Shown here piece by piece: positions 58,548 to 64,000 of a stretch of 64,000 nt of DNA (its first letter is position 1; each line of letters begins with the position of its first letter). The stretch is from Glandiceps talaboti (lineage: Eukaryota > Hemichordata > Enteropneusta > Spengelidae): the NCBI RefSeq assembly GCF_964340395.1, contig NC_135555.1, positions 16,732,246 through 16,796,245 on the forward strand, in the 5' to 3' direction. A program made the position numbers and the translations under genes. The notes beneath the pieces were generated by a model. The model was not told where the DNA came from, made no database searches, and saw nothing but the letters and a program-made list of their open reading frames with translations.

Positions 58548-61500
58548 ATTTCAGTCATTCGTTAATTCATTCATTCATTCATTCATTCATTCAATATTTA
58601 ATTAGAGTCGTTCAGTCATTCAGTCGTCCATTCGTGTGTTCATTCATTCATTCATTCATTCATTCATCCATCCATTCATTCATTCATTCCTTTGCGAGGT
58701 TCCCTTCACGTTAGCTTTAGGAAAACTTAGCTGTTAGGTAATGTTGATTTGGCTTCCTTCTCTTTGTAGTTCGTTTCGGCAAAAAGTCGGCTTTTGACCT
58801 AAGCAGTCCCAGAGCTCTTGAAGAAGAGCCGTATTACCATGATGAATATGAACAGTTCTCTCCAATTGCAAGCCGCCGTAAATTATCTATTTCTGCTCGA
58901 AAGGCAGCAGGTAAATTCTCTACTATATATTTTGCTGAAGCCTTGAAGAAAATGGGACGAGATAAACACGATCTTGTCTGTATACATAATATTTATTATA
59001 TTATATATTTGAAGAACGAGTGTGCTCTTGCTTTCAGTCGCAACGTATGTATATTTTATGTATGTATATTTTCTTCACAAGCTTTTGTGATTTGTGAGTA
59101 AAAGCAGCGCTGTAAAATCTTAGACCTCTTTACGGCAACTGCACAGCCTATTTACGGCAAATAGACAAAACCACAGACTTATTTACGGCAACTGTACAAG
59201 GCGCGCCAAGTTGTTTCAGTCCTCTGGTTAGCGAAAATGGCGCAAAACATACATTTTGAGCAACTAATAAGCTTACACTTTGTTACTTGCCTTTGTCTTC
59301 TACACCAAACTCTTACCTTGTTTCCTCCACAAATGCAGATTTACTTGAATGGATGAGAGACGCAAATCCTTTGTTTATTGGACGTGATGATATCATAGAT
59401 AAGATTCATCAGTCTTATGAGAAGAACAAACCAGAAGGAGACAGCATCGATCCAACTAAAAGAAAGACTGTTATTCATGTAAGTCATGCATTAAACTCGA
59501 CTTTTTTAATGGACCCACGACTGAAGTTCATGAATGTCGCGAAGTGCAACTGAAAGGTTTAACCAGACATTAATGACATGACATGACATGACATGACATG
59601 ATATCAGTTCCTTCTTTAACTTTGTCCCATACATCGCGTCAACACCTTCTGATCAAAATTAGGGTTTTTGATATGATATCTTGCTGATAGAAAATGCAAC
59701 ATTTCAAAAATCTGGGATAACAATTATTTTGTTTAGAAGTATTTTTCACTTGTGAAGTGAAAATTTTGGAAGAGATAACCAACACTTTAGAAGATTATGA
59801 TGTAGAATGTTTCACATTTGCCAATAAAATAAAAAACCAAAATAGATTATTAGAATGTGTCCATTACAGTAGATTAGATGGAAGGCCTGCCAATCACTTT
59901 CTTCATTCAACTTGCGAACCTAGTAATTTTAAATTTACTATTTTAGGTACACCTCTTTATCTACAAGTGTGAGGAAAATCATTATAAAATTAACATATCA
60001 GCTGTTGACGTTCAAAGATATCTGTTCATGTCAGATTTCCATATATAGCCGAATACGTTACATACGGGTAATTTGATACAATCAATATCATGTATGCACC
60101 ATGAAGGTTTATATACTCAACATAATATATGCATCGTATAGAGTGTGTGATACTGTTTTCCGTCATTTTTGTGTCATTTAAATATTTAATATATTAATAT
60201 TCTTAAATTTGTTTCATCAAATCTCAAGGTGATAAACGGCCTTGCTGGATGTGGCAAATCAGAAATAGCGATTCAATATGTCAAGAAATATTTCAATCTG
60301 TATGCCAGTGGTATATTATGGATTCTTGCTGGTTCTACTGACACACTGGACTATGCATTTCAGCAGACGGTAAGTCTTTTGATGAATTATGTTCATACAT
60401 GCCTTATGAGGTTCTATTCTACTATGGCATACCCAAAGATGACTTTATTTTATGGACCCATCTGAATGCAGGTTGGATTGCTTACTTTCCCCACACAGTC
60501 TCACTGACACAAATGCAGGCAGGCAAGCAGGCACGCGCATGCACGCAGGCAGGCAGGCAGGCAGGCAGACAGACGTACATATACATACATACATACATAC
60601 ATACATACATACATACATACATACATACATACATACATACATACATACAGTCTGTCTATAACTCTGTCAGTTTCTCAAAGGTTATTCTTTATATAATGTC
60701 TTCTTCAAGAGATCTTAAAACCAGTGATTGAATTCTAGGCTATCTAATATGAGTTTATAATCACGAGTAGTGTATTTAAGCAAATGATCAGTAACAAATT
60801 CAATCAGTCCCTTAGAAATCATTCATTCATACTCTTTCATTCATTAAACATTTTCTGTAGTCCGATGTTGCCAATAATATCAATTTGAAGAAATTGTAAG
60901 TAGATATTATTCTTTTACAGTATAAGAAATTGAAACAATTTGAAACGAATGTCGACTTTGGTACTGACTACAGAAAGAAGGCCATCATCGATTGGCTGGA
61001 AGAAAAATCTGACTGGCTACTCGTATTGGATAATGCTGATGATGCCGAGTGCATCTACGACTATTTCCCAAAGTTTCCTGATGGTGGACACATCATCATA
61101 ACATCACGTGACAGAAATTTCAAGTCTTCACTTTACCCTACAATTAAGGCGCCATTTGATGTTCAACCGCTGAAATATGAAGATGCTGAAATGTTGTTGG
61201 TCAAATCCTACTTCGAAGAAGCTGGTGAGGACGTCATCAGTCGAGATGAGGCCAACCAGAAACTCCAAGCAATGAAAGAGGAAGACCCAGAGGAGTATGA
61301 TGCACTCAGTTGGCTTGCCGGCCCAGATGGTTTGGATGGTCTCCCCCTGGCTCTTAACACCGCCACACGGTATATGAAGGAAAACAACAGGTGTTTCGTG
61401 GAGTACAAAGAGTACTCACAGTCGTGTCTGACGCCACTGCTATTCCCTGAATCTGAAGACGATCCTCTGAAGGCTTGGCTGAGGGATATTGGTCTGGTTC

Positions 61501-63782
61501 AGTATGCCACGAAACTAAGGAAGAAAACACAGAACTCGTTGACGGCTTTCTTAAAACTCAAAGAAGAAGACCTCCATTGGGAGAACGATGGCATGGACGC
61601 AGACGAAATCACGAAATTCATGGAAGCAAGAAGTCATGATATCAACATCAACAAATGGATGTACTGCAGAAAGGGAGTCCTGGCGACATGGAAACTTACC
61701 TTTCGCAAGATTATTGATAAGACCCATGGCGCTGCAGCGATGGAGTTACTACAGCTTTGTGCCTGTCTCACACCAACGGTTTCAGAGAACATTATCATTA
61801 AAGGAGCAGAATTCATCACATTGGAGAAGTTGAAGAAGGAACTACAGGCCAATGTGAACAACTATCCAAGTTTGCACCACCAACATTTACAAATTCAAAG
61901 AAATTTAGATGACATTCTGCAATGTTTACGTAGATATACACTGGTCGAAGGATTACCAAAACCCCAAAAGAAGGCTCGGTCAAGACATACCTTCAGCATC
62001 CATCGAGTGGTCAGAAAAGCAGTCAAGATAGAGATCGATGACAAGCAGATTATCGAAGTCATTTCTTGTGCGAGTAAACTGCTCAACAACCTAATCACAG
62101 ATTGTAAAGAAATTCACCGAAATTTCACTCGTCGCAGTAAACCGTTGTCAGAGTTACAGGAAGAGATTGTCATGCATGTGAAATGTCTTTCTCGTAACCT
62201 GAGAAAGAAATGGCTAGAATCAGCAAAAGATAAAATCAAAGATTCAATACCACTCCTCAACGCTGCCGCCCTCTACTTTGAGTGTTTTAAGTCGAGACCG
62301 GAGGAAGCGCAAGCATTGTATGCGAAAGCCTTCGAATGTACAGCCATACTCACCACACAAGAAGATCCCCAAAGCAGCGCAAGGAAACTTGGAAATGGTG
62401 AGTTCAATTTTTACCCAACCCCCAACCCCACCATCGCCGCCACTGCCATCACCACTGCAGGACCGCCATCGAGCAAACGCTATTATTTCAATCATATTAT
62501 AGCTCAGATTTGGTATATCAACAGGATTATTTTTCTTTGCAATCTTGTTCAAAAACAGTCGATCATTTGACACTCTTAACATCCGATCATCTACTTTAAG
62601 GTTTGATGGCATCAGTAAACTATTGAATAGTGTATGCTCATAATCAGATTATCTCCATTCCACGATTTTCTCTATTGGAGAGAGATACAGTAAGACTAAA
62701 TTTAAATGAGCAAAAATCAAACATAGATGAGTAGTCACGTTCTTCTCTAATATTGTATTAAAATGCAATAATATCGTCGACATAAAGCAATGCACCAGTC
62801 CTGGGAGAATGGGAAAACAGACCGTTTATCACTGTATCAATGACGTAACCATGTTGTCCCTGACAACCGATCAATGTGACCTTGTTTGTGAATTGTGGGT
62901 ATGTATGTGTGAATAAGAGATGGGGTGTATGTCGTATATTTGGTGTGTTTTTTAATTTATGTGCTATGTGTATAATATGTTAATTAATATGTGTAATTAT
63001 ATCCATACCAAGACTAGTTTGCCCAATGTTACAGGGCACTTGAGTCAAAGAAGTTTGGTTGTAGCTTAGCTAATAAATGTTCCTTCTTATTTGTTTCACG
63101 CAGCCCAGTGCCTGATTGGCAGGAATCTCCTTGAACTTGGCAAAACAGAAGATGCTCTTGCCCATTTGAAAACAGCCAAAGAGCATTATTCAAAACTCTG
63201 TTCAGAAGAGGAAAAGAATTCTGACATAGATATTGCTAAATGTAAGTTTGCATGGATCTGGCTATATTATTACTTTAGAAGGTCTTTTCAAGGTAAGAAA
63301 TAGTATTGCCATTGTAAATACTCCTGTTAATGGTGTGAGCCGCTTTGCTTGTTTGATTCAGAATTATCTTCAGATTATAAATCAATCACACAGAATTGTT
63401 TTCTGATGATTATGGTGACACTCATGTTCACAATATTCTTGACAACTGTTACTTCAATGGTTTGTGTTTCCACCACAACCCACCCCTACAAAAGATGTGT
63501 CTCATACAAATGGAAATAATAGACATTGTTTATCGTTTTTTAAACTCCAATAAAATGATTTGTACATGGGTCAAACCAAACAAACAAATTTGAATTATTG
63601 TTTTGACCAATCAGATCATTACATCCTGGCTCGGGCAAAGCAGCTTAACCACAAGATGCACGGGGAAAGCCTTTCTGAAGATGAAACGAAAGAGATTGAA
63701 GAGGACATCAAGACTGCAATCAATATATCAAAGGAGTATTACACAAAGGCTGGGGAAGAGTACGGCGAATTGACAGCAATAG
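55424..63782 (+). CDS. Gene C: NB-ARC/SAM/TPR protein (3' end outside the window)
   Basis: Third paralogue. Exons: 55424-55511 (exon begins at 55390 after a cttcacag acceptor), 56333-56368, 56601-56639, 57229-57264, 57596-57625, 58029-58067, 58335-58364, 58770-58910, 59339-59478, 60229-60369, 60921-62397, 63104-63241, 63615-63782. They sum to 2,503 nt, 834 codons plus one base, with an open frame. Residues about 8-24 are a hydrophobic anchor followed by KIRK. Despite different microexon lengths, the P-loop Lys is again residue 203 and Walker B again starts at 273, because a longer linker (47 residues) compensates. The exons matching the last four of gene B should lie beyond 64000, past a Penelope-like insertion beginning at 63924. 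Confidence 0.9.
55668..55934. repeat. AGTC, ATTT and ATTC microsatellites in gene C intron 1
   Basis: Successive tetranucleotide runs between the start exon and the first microexon of gene C. Confidence 0.95.
56333..58364 (+). CDS. Gene C microexon array (36, 39, 36, 30, 39, 30 nt)
   Basis: Six exons, all multiples of three and phase 1-1: DALEKSLREQKE, KNDKDRQELEEKL, VVLEQDFKKQIQ, AALAELRTFF, EIAKDRDDLKERL and DSVEKKIEER. The order differs from gene B: it starts with a 36-nt type, and two members have shrunk to 30 nt. The acceptor of the fourth exon is a tandem CAGCAG, giving exons of 30 or 27 nt, both in frame. The last exon uses an acceptor ending gaag. The content is strongly charged and helix-like. 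Confidence 0.8.
58440..58690. repeat. GGTT, GGCT, GATT and ATTC microsatellites
   Basis: Runs of tetranucleotide repeats in the intron before the gene C linker exon at 58770. Confidence 0.95.
58770..58910 (+). CDS. Gene C linker exon
   Basis: A phase 1-1 exon of 141 nt, longer than in A (99) and B (102). It carries an acidic, Tyr-rich patch, EEEPYYHDEYEQ, then SRRKLSISARKAA. The Arg-Arg-Lys-x-Ser motif matches that of gene B. The Tyr-rich patch is specific to this gene. Confidence 0.75.
59339..62397 (+). CDS. Gene C NB-ARC and SAM-like exons
   Basis: Exons 59339-59478, 60229-60369 and 60921-62397, the last exactly 1,477 nt as in gene B. They carry FIGRDDIIDKI, the P-loop GLAGCGKSEIA, Walker B LLVLDNADD, GLPLAL, the SAM-like segment (KAWLRDIGLVQYATKL to LKEEDL), ARC2 and IHRVVRKAV. 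The P-loop exon follows a caag acceptor and begins with Val where A and B have Ile. The large exon is read here only to its donor at 62398; the open frame runs on into the intron but is not used. Confidence 0.92.
59737..59946 (+). other. Candidate stray exon encoding a death-effector-like fold
   Basis: This 210-nt stretch begins after a pyrimidine-rich acceptor (tattttgtttag) and ends at a gtacac donor, in phase 1 on both sides, with an open frame. The peptide includes KILEEITNTLEDYDVECFTF, a RLLEC segment and EPSNFKF, which align in spacing with death effector domains. It sits in a phase-0 intron of gene C, so it cannot be joined in frame to its neighbours there. It may be an unused or relic exon, or part of another transcript. 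The similarity is by eye only. Confidence 0.3.
60517..60649. repeat. GCAG and TACA microsatellite
   Basis: Tetranucleotide runs in the intron between the P-loop exon and the large NB-ARC exon of gene C. Confidence 0.95.
63104..63782 (+). CDS. Gene C first TPR-like exons
   Basis: Exons 63104-63241 (138 nt) and 63615-63782 (168 nt), both phase 1-1, with lengths matching genes A and B. They encode TPR-like helices including EDALAHLKTAKEHYSKL and the conserved YHY(I/L)(L/M)ARA start of the second exon. The next exon (144 nt in the paralogues) is not present before 64000. Confidence 0.85.
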
Positions 63783-63925
63783 GTATTTGAATAGAACAAC
63801 GTTTACAAGCTATATCAATGATGGTCTAAAATGGCCCCTCGTTGGAAATGGCTATGTCAACTGTGTTGCAAAACTATTACTCCAGACTACATATCATCTG
63901 ATTTATTGTTTTGGCCAATCAGATC
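63591..63925. repeat. 27-nt near-identical repeats around a gene C exon
   Basis: 63591-63617 and 63899-63925 agree at 25 of 27 positions. The first copy contains the splice acceptor and first bases of the exon at 63615. The second copy runs straight into the Penelope-like sequence at 63924. A partial duplication of the acceptor region, with the element inserted in the second copy, is the simplest reading. Confidence 0.6.
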
Positions 63926-64000
63926 TGCCTAACTGAAAAACTCTGCATCCTCAACGCCGACAAACAAACACTTCTCAACAAAAAATCTGAACTCATCTCA
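63924..64000 (+). mobile_element. Start of a second Penelope-like copy
   Basis: The 77 nt are identical to the reverse complement of a part of 31255-31395, encoding CLTEKLCILNADKQTLLNKK. The copy is in the same orientation as gene C, is truncated at its 5' end, and continues beyond the window. Confidence 0.85.

Noticed and set aside
62398-62570. Read-through of the large NB-ARC exon of gene C
   Set aside because: The donor at 62398 matches genes A and B exactly, and the continuing frame is Pro-rich intron sequence.

Overview
The window looks like nuclear DNA of a metazoan, most likely a marine invertebrate. It is AT-rich, has GT-AG spliced genes with many introns, is full of microsatellites and short inverted-repeat elements, and carries Penelope-like retroelement fragments. 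I cannot name the species; a lophotrochozoan or an invertebrate deuterostome would both fit. There are no bacterial-style operons, and I recognised no rRNA, tRNA or CRISPR array, although tRNAs were not searched exhaustively.

The core of the window is a head-to-tail array of three paralogous plus-strand genes, called A, B and C here. Gene A has coding exons at 11263-20317 and an untranslated first exon ending at 8199. Gene B has coding exons at 39251-51137 and an untranslated first exon ending at 36295. Gene C starts at 55424 and runs off the right edge. I reconstructed the exons by hand from splice sites, reading frame and three-way comparison. Gene B is complete: 17 coding exons, 2,967 nt, 988 residues. 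Gene A is open from its first recognised microexon to its stop, but its membrane-anchor start exon was not found. Gene C lacks only its last exons.

The shared protein plan, N to C terminus, is: one hydrophobic segment (B and C); a charged segment encoded by a string of microexons of 18 to 39 nt, all phase 1; a short Ser/Pro and basic linker; an NB-ARC-type STAND ATPase with intact P-loop, Walker B, GLPL and MHD-like motifs; a SAM-like domain embedded inside the NB-ARC module; and a C-terminal run of TPR-like helical repeats, about one per phase-1 exon. By family analogy (Apaf-1, plant NLRs, invertebrate NB-ARC/TPR proteins) these would be membrane-tethered, nucleotide-switched oligomerising sensors in immunity or cell death. 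That function is inferred.

Between and inside the genes lie repeats. Positions 1-7966 hold a terminal-inverted-repeat element nested in an older dispersed repeat. Positions 20318-36074 hold copies of the same families, a 366/372-bp duplication, a 140-nt hairpin inside a 1.6-kb segment bounded by identical 92-nt repeats, a frameshifted Penelope-like fragment and tandem repeats. Positions 51138-55389 hold gene B 3' flank, a possible LINE tail and microsatellites. A candidate death-effector-like exon lies in a gene C intron, and a second Penelope-like copy begins in gene C just before the right edge.
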